Notes under the pieces: generated by a model
What the model was told of the DNA's origin: nothing
What the model saw: only the letters and a program-made list of their open reading frames with translations
Database searches by the model: none
Made by a program: the position numbers and the translations under genes
Assembly: GCA_029863065.1 (NCBI GenBank)
Contig: JAOTWE010000006.1
Span: forward strand, 1-33,824
Reading direction: 5' to 3'
DNA from: Betaproteobacteria bacterium
GTDB lineage: Bacteria > Pseudomonadota > Gammaproteobacteria > Burkholderiales > SG8-39
Length of the DNA: 33,824 nucleotides
Shown here: piece after piece, positions 20,271 to 27,846 of the stretch
Position numbering within the stretch: position 1 is the stretch's first letter
Layout of the letters: every line of letters begins with the position of its first letter

Positions 20271-21063
20271 CTAGTCCCGGCGCGAGGGTTCCCGGCCCGC
20301 CGCGTCGCGCGCCCCGCGGCGGTAGATCACGTAGTACACCAGTGCCACCAGCACGCTGCCGCCGACGAGATTGCCGGCGATCACCGGCACGAGATTCCTC
20401 CACAGCCCCGCGTACTGCACCGGCTCGCCCGCGGCCGCGTGCAGCATCATCGCCAGCGGCAGAAAGTACATGTTGGCGATCGAGTGCTCGAAGCCAGCGG
20501 CGACGAACCTGTCCGTCACGCTGCGCCCGGCGAGCACCATCCACACCGCGAGGCACACGAGCACGTTGCAAAGCACGCCGCGAAAGAACGCCTCGCCGAG
20601 GGGCAGCGACGACTTCGCCGCGCCGATCGCGAGGTAGGTCTTCGCGTACTGCTCCGCGTGGCCCGACCAGAACACGAGCGCCGCGAGCCCGGCCGCGCCC
20701 GCGAAGTTCGCCGCGCACACCACCGCCCAGTTGTACAGGACATCGCGCGTCCCCAGGCAGCCGTCGGCCCAGGCCATCGCCAGCAGGTTGTTGCCGGTGA
20801 ACAGCTCCGCCCCCCGCCACCACCACGAGGAGCAGGCCGAGCGAGAACACCACGCCGCCGAGCACGCGCTGCAGCGCGTGGGGCAGCGCCGGGTCGCTCG
20901 CCACGATCACGTAGTACAGCGAGCCCAGGCCGATGAAGGCGCCGGCGAGCACACCGAGCATGACGATCTGCAGCAACGGCAGGCGCGCCTTGAGCAGGCA
21001 CATCTCCCGCACGCGCTCCGCGATCTCGCGCGGCGCGTAGGCGTCCGAGCCGAACAGGGGCAC
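20271..21063 (-). pseudogene. Formate/nitrite transporter (FNT/FocA family), frameshifted in a G6 tract
   Basis: Two reading frames together encode one FNT channel of about 264 residues. The N-terminal part (from GTG 21063: PLFGSDAYAPREIAERV, helices around LLQIVMLGVLAGAFIGLGSLYYVI and GGVVFSLGLLLVVVAG) breaks at six consecutive C on the plus strand (20810-20815). Removing one base restores AELFTGNNLLAMAW, the conserved FNT signature, and the second frame continues to the natural end with the second signature CNVLVCLAVWM. The family carries formate, nitrite or hydrosulfide across the inner membrane and is often FNR-controlled. The break could be a real mutation, slippage-based on/off switching, or a sequencing error. 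It is third in the minus operon after BCAM0308-like and CBS genes. As read, the product would be truncated. Confidence 0.85.
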
Positions 21064-21070
21064 TACAGCG

Positions 21071-21538
21071 CTACGCGCCGCCCAGCGGCGCGCGCTTTTC
21101 GCGCTCGCGCATGCGGCCCCAGCGCAGGCCCTCCGCGAGCTGCCCGAGCTCGGCCGAGACGACGCGCAGCACGTCGTCCAGCGTGACGATGCCCTTCAGG
21201 CCGCCGTCCGCCGCCACCACGGGCAGGCGCCGCACGGCGCGCTCCGACATGATCTGCGCGACCTCGAACAAGCCGTCGTCCTCGCGCGCCACCGCGAGCC
21301 GGGTGGACATGGCGTCGGCGACGCGGATGCCTTCGGGCCGCGCGCCCGGCACCGCGATCACGGCCACCACGATGTCGCGATCGGTGAGCACGCCCACCGG
21401 CCGCGTCACGCCCTCTTTCTTCTCCACGACGACGAGCGCGCCGACGTGCTGGTTGCGCATCAGGAGGGCAGCTTCGCGCAATGAGGCGCCCGGCTCGGCC
21501 AGCGCGATTTGGGGACTGCAGAAGTCGCGTACTTTCAC
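21071..21538 (-). CDS. Two-CBS-domain protein
   Basis: 155 residues that are essentially one pair of CBS domains (about 5-65 and 75-135). Signatures: LREAALLMRNQHVGALVVVEKKEG, GVLTDRDIVVAVI, MSERAVRRLPVVAADGGLKGIVTLDDVL. Such stand-alone modules bind adenine nucleotides and act as energy sensors on partner proteins; no partner is identified here. The GTG at 21538 (VKVRDFCSPQ) lies one base after the upstream stop and fits the usual N terminus; earlier codons belong to the upstream gene. It precedes the FNT gene by seven bases. Confidence 0.9.
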   Translation of the reverse strand: MKVRDFCSPQIALAEPGASLREAALLMRNQHVGALVVVEKKEGVTRPVGVLTDRDIVVAVIAVPGARPEGIRVADAMSTRLAVAREDDGLFEVAQIMSERAVRRLPVVAADGGLKGIVTLDDVLRVVSAELGQLAEGLRWGRMREREKRAPLGGA

Positions 21539-21539
21539 G

Positions 21540-22034
21540 CTAGCGGCTCCAGCGCACGCGCAGCAGGTTGTCGGCCTTGCTGTAGCGGTAGTCGAGCTCG
21601 CCCTTGTAGGCGTGCTTGAGCGCATCGCCGATGCGCCGCGCGAGGTGCGCGCCGGTCGTCGTCACCAGGACGCCCTGGCCGTCGGCCCCGATCGCCATGA
21701 TGCGCTCCAGCGGATGGCCGCGCTTCTCCGCCGCCTCGCAGCGGCGCACGCGCCCGAGGACTTCGTCGCGGTGCGCGTCGAAGAATTCGCCCTGCAGCGC
21801 CACGTAGCCGGCCGGGAAGCGGTCGCGGATGCGCTTGCACGCTGGGCACAGCCCGGCGTGCGCGCCCGCGGGCGCCGCGGCCCAGCTCCAGCGCCCGCGC
21901 CGCCACAGCGCGCCGCACTCCTTGCAGCGCGCGGGCTCGGGGAGCTTTCTCTTCGACTTGTAGGTATCGTGCACCACCAGCTCGAGCAGCTGCTCCTGCC
22001 GGTGCGTGCGGACGTGCTTGCGCGGAGCCTTCAT
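21540..22034 (-). CDS. BCAM0308-family zinc-ribbon protein
   Basis: 164 residues, Arg/Lys-rich, with one four-Cys zinc-ribbon-like motif: CKEC near residue 37 and CPAC near 68. The region around HDTYKSKRKLPEPARC matches a conserved proteobacterial family that I recall as named after BCAM0308 of the B. cenocepacia low-oxygen locus. The C-terminal half (GVLVTTTGAHLARRIGDALKHAYKGELDYRY) is like a small RNA- or ribosome-binding fold; NMD3-like is a guess. The ATG at 22034 is 40.5 bases from the centre of box C and has no ribosome site, so it is probably leaderless. First gene of the operon with the CBS protein and FNT channel. Function unknown. Confidence 0.8.
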   Translation of the reverse strand: MKAPRKHVRTHRQEQLLELVVHDTYKSKRKLPEPARCKECGALWRRGRWSWAAAPAGAHAGLCPACKRIRDRFPAGYVALQGEFFDAHRDEVLGRVRRCEAAEKRGHPLERIMAIGADGQGVLVTTTGAHLARRIGDALKHAYKGELDYRYSKADNLLRVRWSR

Positions 22035-22067
22035 GTGTTTACGCTACGACACGGGCGACCGATGCCC

Positions 22068-22081
22068 TTGACCTTGGTCAA
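22068..22081. promoter_or_regulatory. FNR/ANR-type box C between the BCAM0308-like and DksA-like genes
   Basis: TTGAC-CTTG-GTCAA, centre 22074.5. Minus side: TAGCGT (22046 down to 22041), last T 33.5 bases away, start codon ATG at 22034. Plus side: TAGTGT (22103-22108), also 33.5 bases away, predicted start about 22115, followed by AAGGAGG (22118-22124) and ATG at 22129. The plus side is the only box-driven message here with a clear ribosome site. Confidence 0.73.
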
Positions 22082-22128
22082 ACGCTTCGCGCATAGCAGG
22101 CCTAGTGTGGATGCAGCAAGGAGGCGGG

Positions 22129-22521
22129 ATGCCGCTGAACCGCAGGGAAACGATCGAGCTCGCCAGCGCCATCGAGGAGCGCCGCACGGCGCTCGCCGCG
22201 GAGATCCGCCGCGAAGTGGCGCGCGCGCGGAACGAGTCCTACGCCGAGTTGGCCGGCGCGGTGCACGACACCGGCGACGAAGCGCTCGCCGACCTGGTGG
22301 CCGACCTGGACAACGCCGAGGTCAAGCGCGACCTCACCGAGGTGCGCGAGCTCGAGGCCGCGCGCGCACGCATCGCCGACGGCAGCTACGGCGTGTGCGT
22401 GGACTGCGGTGCCGACGTTCCGGTGGCGCGCATGCGCGCCCAGCTCGCGGCGCGGCGCTGCATCGCCTGCCAGGGACAGTACGAGAAGACCTACGCCGTG
22501 GGTGAACGGCCGACGCTCTAG
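22129..22521 (+). CDS. DksA/TraR-type C4 zinc-finger protein
   Basis: 130 residues: an N-terminal coiled-coil pair (about 5-75, rich in Glu, Arg and Ala) and a C-terminal four-Cys zinc finger, CVDCG to CIACQ (about 89-112), the DksA/TraR signature. DksA proteins enter the RNA polymerase secondary channel. The tip motif of true DksA (DxxDxA) is approximated by DEALADLVADLDNAE. It is probably a secondary DksA-like regulator or YbiI-like protein rather than the housekeeping copy. The ATG at 22129 has AAGGAGG four bases before it. The stop shares CTAG with the stop of the convergent pncB. Confidence 0.88.
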   Translation: MPLNRRETIELASAIEERRTALAAEIRREVARARNESYAELAGAVHDTGDEALADLVADLDNAEVKRDLTEVRELEAARARIADGSYGVCVDCGADVPVARMRAQLAARRCIACQGQYEKTYAVGERPTL

Positions 22522-23801
22522 GCGGTGCCGCGGTCGACCTCGTCGGCCAGGCGCCGCAGCGCCGGCGCAATCTCGACCACAGGGGCCGGCAGGCGTGCCA
22601 GCCCGGCGCGGCAGTGCTCGCGCATTTCGGCGAGCGCCGGCTGCGCCAACCGCCTGCCGCCGCGCATCACCGGTGTGAGCAGCGCCGCGCCCGGCTGCGC
22701 GTCGCCTTCCACCGTGACGACGTCGCGCTCGTAATGGCCCGCGGCATCGAGCTTTCGCCACACCTGCTTGCGCCCCGGCCAGGTCGCCTTGCCGGTGGAG
22801 CGTTTGCGGCGCGCGCGGCCCGCGTATTCCTGCAGCTTGTACACCGCGTCGAGGTAGGGGGCATCCGCCGAGGTGGTGAGGCTCGTGCCGACGCCGAAGC
22901 TGTCGATCGGCGCGCCCGCGGCGACGAGCGCAGCGATGCGCGCCTCGTCCAGGTTGCCGCTCGCGAAGATGATCGCGTCGCGATGCCCGGCGTCGTCGAG
23001 GATCCTGCGCACCTGGCGTGAAAGCGCGTCCAGGTCGCCGCTATCGAGGCGCACGCCCTTCAGCTTGCCCGGCGTGGCCGCGGCGCGGCGCGCGCCCTGC
23101 AGCGTGTCGTAGGTGTCGACGAGCAGCACCGCGTTGTTTGGAAATGCCGCCGCGAAATGCGCGAACGCCCCCGCCTCGCTCTCGTGCGCCTGGACGAACG
23201 AGTGCGCCATGGTGCCGAACACGGGGATGCCGAAGCGCGGCGCGGCGAGCGCGGTGGCGCTGCCGTCGAAGCCGGCGAGGTATGCGGCGCGCGCCGCGAG
23301 CAGGCCGGCTTCCGCGCCGTGCGCGCGACGCAGCCCGAAGTCGATCAGCCCCTTGCCCGGCGCGGCGCGCCGCACGTGCGCCGCCTTGGAGGCGATCACC
23401 GTCTGGAAGTGCACGAGGTTGAGCAGGCGCGTCTCGACGAGCTGCGCTTCGGGCATGGGCGCGGCGACGCGCAGGATCGGCTCGTCGGGGAAGAACAGCG
23501 TCCCCTCGGGCATGGCATGCACGTCGCCCGTGAAGCGCAACTGCTCGAGGCGCGTGGCGAAGTCCGCGCGGAAGTGCCCCGAGCGCTCGATCCATTGCAG
23601 GTCCTCGGGTGCGAAGCGCAGGCCTTCGAGATACGCCAGCGCCTGCTCGAGCCCCGCGGCAACGAGGAATTCGCGCCCGGGCGGGAGCTTTCTCACGAAC
23701 AACTCGAACACCGCGGTTTCGGTCATGTCCTGCTCGTAGTACGCCTGCAGCATGGTGAGCTGGTACAGGTCGGTGAGCAGAGGGCTGGTGAGCGCGTTCA
23801 T
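22518..23801 (-). CDS. pncB: Nicotinate phosphoribosyltransferase
   Basis: 427 residues, normal for the family. It condenses nicotinate with PRPP to nicotinate mononucleotide, the entry step of NAD salvage. N-terminal block SPLLTDLYQLTMLQAYY and FELFVRKLPPGREFLVAAGLEQAL are characteristic, with KAAHVRRAAPGKGLIDFGLRRAHG holding the usual His-containing active-site region, and VRLDSGDLDALS and GTSLTTSADAPYLDAVYKL the phosphate-binding region. The ATG at 23801 fits the family start exactly, lies 40.5 bases from the box D centre, and has no ribosome site. PRPP for this reaction could come from the PRPP synthetase at 32283, under a box of the same kind. Confidence 0.95.
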   Translation of the reverse strand: MNALTSPLLTDLYQLTMLQAYYEQDMTETAVFELFVRKLPPGREFLVAAGLEQALAYLEGLRFAPEDLQWIERSGHFRADFATRLEQLRFTGDVHAMPEGTLFFPDEPILRVAAPMPEAQLVETRLLNLVHFQTVIASKAAHVRRAAPGKGLIDFGLRRAHGAEAGLLAARAAYLAGFDGSATALAAPRFGIPVFGTMAHSFVQAHESEAGAFAHFAAAFPNNAVLLVDTYDTLQGARRAAATPGKLKGVRLDSGDLDALSRQVRRILDDAGHRDAIIFASGNLDEARIAALVAAGAPIDSFGVGTSLTTSADAPYLDAVYKLQEYAGRARRKRSTGKATWPGRKQVWRKLDAAGHYERDVVTVEGDAQPGAALLTPVMRGGRRLAQPALAEMREHCRAGLARLPAPVVEIAPALRRLADEVDRGTA

Positions 23802-23834
23802 GAACGCACCTTACGTCCGCAGCGCGCCGCGCGC

Positions 23835-23848
23835 TTGACGCAGGTCAA
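23835..23848. promoter_or_regulatory. FNR/ANR-type box D between pncB and the Lon-like protease
   Basis: TTGAC-GCAG-GTCAA, centre 23841.5. Minus side TAAGGT (23813 down to 23808) and plus side CACACT (23870-23875) both end 33.5 bases from the centre. Predicted starts fall at the pncB ATG (23801) and one or two bases before the protease ATG (23884). This is the most symmetrical example in the window. Confidence 0.75.
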
Positions 23849-23883
23849 CGGCCGCGGGAGCGCCGGCGGCACACTGCGTGACG

Positions 23884-26289
23884 ATGAACTCCCCGCTGCC
23901 CGCCTCGGCGCTGCGACGGCGCTGCGATCCGCAGCGGCTCGGATTTGCCACGACCGCCGCGCTGCAGGGCCTGGAGCGCGCGCCCGGCCAGGCGCGCGCG
24001 GAAAGCTCGCTCGCCTTCGGCATCGGCATGCGGCGCGAGGGCTATCACCTCTTCGCCATGGGGCCCGAGGGCTACGGCCGTCATAGCCTGGTGCGCGCGC
24101 GCCTCGAGGAAGAGGCGCGCCGGCGCGAGGCGCCCGCCGACTGGTGCTACGTCTTCAATTTCGACGCCCCGCACCGGCCGCGCGCGCTCAAGTTGCCCGC
24201 CGGGCGCGCGAACGCCTTCCGCGACGCGATGGCGCGCCTCGTAGAGGAGCTCGCCGCCGCGATCGCCGCCGCCTTCGAGACCGACGAGTACCGCAACCGC
24301 CACCGCGAAATCGAGACCGAGCTCGCCGAGCGCCAGGAACGCGCGCTGAACGACCTCGGCGCGCGCGCGCGCGGCGACGGCATTGCGCTGGTGCGCACGC
24401 CGAGCGGCTTCGGCTTCGGCCCGTTCAGCAAGGCGGGCGACGGCGTCATGGAGCCCGAGGAGTTCGGCAAGCTGGAGGCCGCCGCGCAGCAGCGCTTCGA
24501 AAAGCGCATCGGCGAGCTGCAGAAGGAGCTCGGCGACCTCCTGCACCAGATGCCGAAATGGCGCCGCGAAGCGCTGGACAGGATGCGCGGGCTGGATCGC
24601 GACGTGACGCGCGCGGCGGTGAACAGCCTGATCGACGAGCTGAAGGCGACATACGCGGCCCTGCCCCACGTGCAGGAATACCTGGAGCGCGTGAAGGCCG
24701 ACACGCTGGCGAACGCCGCGGTGTTCCGCCAGGCGAAGGACGGCGAGGCGCCGACGCTGTTCGGCATCCCGTTGCCGCGTCCCGAGGGCTCCGAGGGGCC
24801 GTTCCGCCGCTACGCGGTGAACGTGCTCATCGAGCATTCCGGCGCCAGCGGCGCACCGGTGGTGACCGAGGACCATCCGAGCCATGCGGCGCTCATCGGC
24901 CGCATCGAGCACGTGGCGCAGATGGGCGCCCTGGTCACCGACTTCACCCTCATTCGCGCGGGCGCGCTGCACCGCGCGAATGGCGGCTATCTGGTGCTCG
25001 ATGCCCTCAAGGTGCTCACCCAGCCCTATGCCTGGGAGGCGCTGAAGCGCGCCCTGCGCGCGCGCGCCATCGACGTGCGCACGCTCGGCCAGGAGCTCGG
25101 CATCCTGTCGACCGTGTCGCTCGAGCCCGAGCCGATTCCCCTCGACGTGAAGCTCGTGCTGGTGGGCGAGCGCCATCTGTACTACCTGCTGCACGCCTGG
25201 GACCCGGAGTTCGCCGAGCTGTTCAAGGTGGCGGTGGACTTCGAGGAGGATATGCCGCGCGGCGACGACGACGACGCGCGCTTCGCGCGGCTCATCGCCG
25301 GCTGCGTGGCGCGCGAGAAGCTGCGGCCGCTGGATGCCGCGGCGGCGGCGCGCGTCATCGAGCATCAGGCGCGCGACGCGGGCGACGCGCACAAGCTCTC
25401 GGTGCGCATGCAGGGCCTGGTCGACCTGCTGCGCGAGGCCGACTACTGGACGGGCGTCGCCGGGCGCGAGACGGTCGGCGTGGAGGACGTGCGCAAGGCG
25501 ATCGACGCCCAGGTCGCGCGCGCCGACCGGCTGCGCGAGCGCCTGAAGGAGACGATCGTGCGCGGCACGCTGCTCATCGACACCGCCGGCAGCCGCGTCG
25601 CGCAGGTGAACGCTCTGGCGGTGCTGCAGCTCGGTGACTTCGCCTTCGGCTCGCCGCATCGCATCACGTCGCGCGTACGGCTCGGCTCGGCGGGCGTCGT
25701 CGACATCGAGCGCGAGTCCGAGCTCGGCGGCCCGATTCATTCCAAGGGCGTGCTGATCCTCTCGGGCTACCTGGCAGGGCGCTACATGCCGACGAAGCCG
25801 CTGTCGCTGTCGGCGAGCCTGGTCTTCGAGCAGAGCTACGGCGGCGTCGAGGGCGACAGCGCCTCGTCCGCGGAGCTCTACGCGCTCCTGTCGGCGCTCG
25901 CCGGCGCGCCGCTCAAGCAGTCGCTCGCCGTCACCGGCTCGGTCAACCAGCACGGCGACGTGCAGGCGATCGGCAGCGTGAACGAGAAGATCGAGGGATT
26001 CTTCGACCTGTGCCGGGCGCGCGGCCTGACGGGCGAGCAGGGCGTGCTGATACCGCAGGCGAACGTCATGCACCTCATGCTGCGCGAGGATGTCGTGCAG
26101 GCGGTCGAGGAAGGCAGGTTCGCCGTGTACGCGGTGCGCAGCGTGGACGAAGGCGTGGAACTCCTCACCGGCGTGCCGGCCGAGGAAATCCACGCGCGGG
26201 TCGAGGCGCGGCTCGCGGAGTTCGCGGCGAAGGCGCGCGCCTTCGCCGCGGGCGGCGAAAGACCATGGCAGCCCGGCAAGAAGAAGTGA
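23884..26289 (+). CDS. Lon-family ATP-dependent protease with degenerate P-loop (COG1067 type)
   Basis: 801 residues. The N-terminal AAA-like region holds a degenerate Walker A, GPEGYGRHS (60-68), where GKT would be expected; the middle contains ANGGYLVLDALKVL, a Walker B lacking the usual Glu. The C-terminal S16 Lon protease domain (about 570-770) is intact: Ser 659 in EGDSASSAE and Lys 702 in VNEKIEGFF, 43 residues apart as in Lon. No Lon substrate-binding N domain is present. Degenerate P-loops are common in this family, so ATP use is uncertain. The ATG at 23884 is preferred to GTG 23878, because the predicted transcript begins at about 23882. It overlaps the next gene (GTGA at 26286). Confidence 0.9.
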   Translation: MNSPLPASALRRRCDPQRLGFATTAALQGLERAPGQARAESSLAFGIGMRREGYHLFAMGPEGYGRHSLVRARLEEEARRREAPADWCYVFNFDAPHRPRALKLPAGRANAFRDAMARLVEELAAAIAAAFETDEYRNRHREIETELAERQERALNDLGARARGDGIALVRTPSGFGFGPFSKAGDGVMEPEEFGKLEAAAQQRFEKRIGELQKELGDLLHQMPKWRREALDRMRGLDRDVTRAAVNSLIDELKATYAALPHVQEYLERVKADTLANAAVFRQAKDGEAPTLFGIPLPRPEGSEGPFRRYAVNVLIEHSGASGAPVVTEDHPSHAALIGRIEHVAQMGALVTDFTLIRAGALHRANGGYLVLDALKVLTQPYAWEALKRALRARAIDVRTLGQELGILSTVSLEPEPIPLDVKLVLVGERHLYYLLHAWDPEFAELFKVAVDFEEDMPRGDDDDARFARLIAGCVAREKLRPLDAAAAARVIEHQARDAGDAHKLSVRMQGLVDLLREADYWTGVAGRETVGVEDVRKAIDAQVARADRLRERLKETIVRGTLLIDTAGSRVAQVNALAVLQLGDFAFGSPHRITSRVRLGSAGVVDIERESELGGPIHSKGVLILSGYLAGRYMPTKPLSLSASLVFEQSYGGVEGDSASSAELYALLSALAGAPLKQSLAVTGSVNQHGDVQAIGSVNEKIEGFFDLCRARGLTGEQGVLIPQANVMHLMLREDVVQAVEEGRFAVYAVRSVDEGVELLTGVPAEEIHARVEARLAEFAAKARAFAAGGERPWQPGKKK

Positions 26290-26768
26290 GGATCCGGCGC
26301 GTCGTCGCGTGCTTCGCGCCGGGGAGCGTGGCGCGTCCGGAGGCGGTGGCGCGGCTGGCGCAAGAGCTGGATGCCGAGCTGCTCGGGCTGTTCATCGAAG
26401 ATGTGGAGCTGCTGCGCTTCGCGTCCCTGCCCTTCGCGCGGGAGGTCGGGCTCGCGTCGGCCACGCTGCGCGCGATGGACGTGGCGGGGCTGGAGCGGCA
26501 AATGCGCGCGCAAGCGCGGCTGCTCGAGGACGCCCTGGCGGCAATTCTAAATCCCGCCGCGACCGACTGGTCGTTCCGCGTGGAGCGATCGACGCCCGCG
26601 AGCGCCGTCGAGGCGGTGCTAGCGGAGGGTCATGCGCCGGCGCTGCTGATTCCGCCGGGCGGGAACATTCGAGCGGAGCGGCGGCTGGTGAAGCGGCCGG
26701 AGCTGACGCTGGCCGCGGTCAAGGAGTGGCTGGCGGCGGGGAAGCCGGTGGTGATTCTGCCGGAGTGA
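26286..26768 (+). CDS. Small protein with universal-stress-like features
   Basis: 160 residues if started at GTG 26286 (GTGA overlap with the protease stop); an in-frame ATG at 26265 is the alternative. The pattern RRVVACFAPGS, then LAQELDAELLGLFIEDVELLRFASLPFAREVG, is a Rossmann-like beta-alpha opening seen in universal-stress-like proteins. However, it lacks the C-terminal GSVT/GxxG nucleotide motif, and the C terminus (VKEWLAAGKPVVILPE) resembles the final strand only. I recognise no catalytic motif. The coupling suggests a role with the Lon-like protease, for instance as an adaptor; this is a guess. Confidence 0.72.
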   Translation: MRIRRVVACFAPGSVARPEAVARLAQELDAELLGLFIEDVELLRFASLPFAREVGLASATLRAMDVAGLERQMRAQARLLEDALAAILNPAATDWSFRVERSTPASAVEAVLAEGHAPALLIPPGGNIRAERRLVKRPELTLAAVKEWLAAGKPVVILPE

Positions 26769-26770
26769 TG

Positions 26771-26804
26771 TGCGGTTTCTCGCTCGTGCAGTCTTGAAAC
26801 CGCA
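26771..26804. repeat. 9-bp perfect inverted repeat after the protease operon
   Basis: TGCGGTTTC (26771-26779) and GAAACCGCA (26796-26804), 16-base spacer, starting two bases after the stop codon of the previous gene. It could be a terminator stem, though without a T-run, or an operator. The remainder of the gap to 26858 shows nothing I can name. Confidence 0.4.
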
Positions 26805-26858
26805 TGGACCGGCGAGAGTCCGCTTACGGCCAGAAGGCGACGTTCGCGAATGGACGTG

Positions 26859-27734
26859 TCAGTGCCCGGCTGCCGAAAATGCGCGCGCGGCGCGTTCGCG
26901 GCCGAGCGCGATCAATTCCTCCGCACGCCAGTACTCGAAAAGGCCGCAGGCATTGCGCGGGATCTCGATCATTACGTCGGTCGAGTAGGCAGCGAGCCGC
27001 AAACGCATGATGGTGTCCTGCATCGCTTCCATGGATGCAGACGCAATATCGAGGATGCCGTGCGCAGGCGCGGCCGGCATGCCTGACTGGTGCAGGCTGT
27101 CGATAAAGGCATGGATGCGCTGCCGATAGCAGTTGCCATTGGGGATCGGCGCTCGCGGGGGCGGGGGTGGCCTCGACTCGGTGGCGCCTCTCAGATTGAC
27201 GGCAACGGTGAGACCGGTTGTGTCGTTGTGCGTGGGTCCGATCGGGACCGGATTCACCAAGCCGCCGTCAACCAGCGTGCGGCCGTTGCGGCCGAAGGGC
27301 GTAAAGATGAAAGGGGTTGCGATCGACGCACGGATCGCATCGAACAGCTTACCCTCGTGCAGCCACACCTCCTCGCCGGACTCGAGGTCGGTTGCCACTG
27401 CAGCGAACGACACGGGCAGATCCTCGATGTCGAAATCGCCAATCAGCTCGCGCAGCACACCGATAATGCGATCGCCCTTGAAAAGACCTTTGCGCCCGAA
27501 CGCCGGATCGAGCAGCCGCACCACGTGCAGGCGCTCCAGCGCCAGCACCCACTCCGTATAAGTGTCGAGCTTGCCTGCGGCGTAGATTCCTCCGATGAGC
27601 GCGCCTATCGAAGCGCCCGTGATCGAGCGAATGTCATAGCCGTTCTCGTTGAGCCACTGGATTACGCCGATGTGCGCCATGCCGCGGGCGCCGCCGATGC
27701 CGAGAACGAGCGATACCGTCTTCAACTGTGTCAC
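26859..27734 (-). CDS. Patatin-like phospholipase (RssA/YchK-like)
   Basis: 291-residue serine lipase/acyl hydrolase fold. The oxyanion loop GIGGARG is at 13-19, the nucleophile GASIG at 40-44 (Ser 42), and DGG at 156-158 supplies the catalytic Asp. It resembles small bacterial patatins; membrane lipids or acyl esters are the likely substrates. The GTG at 27734 gives the expected short lead into the first strand. Its base composition is visibly lower in G+C, and codon choice more relaxed, than in the neighbours (ATT, TCA, AAT codons are frequent), which may mean separate acquisition. No FNR-type box precedes it; the 112-base gap to polX (27735-27846) is A+T-richer and may hold its own promoter. 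Confidence 0.9.
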   Translation of the reverse strand: MTQLKTVSLVLGIGGARGMAHIGVIQWLNENGYDIRSITGASIGALIGGIYAAGKLDTYTEWVLALERLHVVRLLDPAFGRKGLFKGDRIIGVLRELIGDFDIEDLPVSFAAVATDLESGEEVWLHEGKLFDAIRASIATPFIFTPFGRNGRTLVDGGLVNPVPIGPTHNDTTGLTVAVNLRGATESRPPPPPRAPIPNGNCYRQRIHAFIDSLHQSGMPAAPAHGILDIASASMEAMQDTIMRLRLAAYSTDVMIEIPRNACGLFEYWRAEELIALGRERAARAFSAAGH

Positions 27735-27846
27735 GATTTGCCCGGCAATGCCGCGCAGGGTCGCTGCGCCTCAAGCTACGCCTTCGCGAATCATGCGCCT
27801 TATTTGAGCCGACGGGTACACAGGCGTGCAACAAACGAATAGGATA

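Noticed and set aside
23878-23883. GTG 23878 as the start of the Lon-like protease
   Set aside because: It would lie upstream of the transcript start predicted from box D; the ATG at 23884 fits better.
26770-27086. Small plus-strand open frames after the protease operon
   Set aside because: They have no recognisable features and run antisense to the end of the patatin gene.
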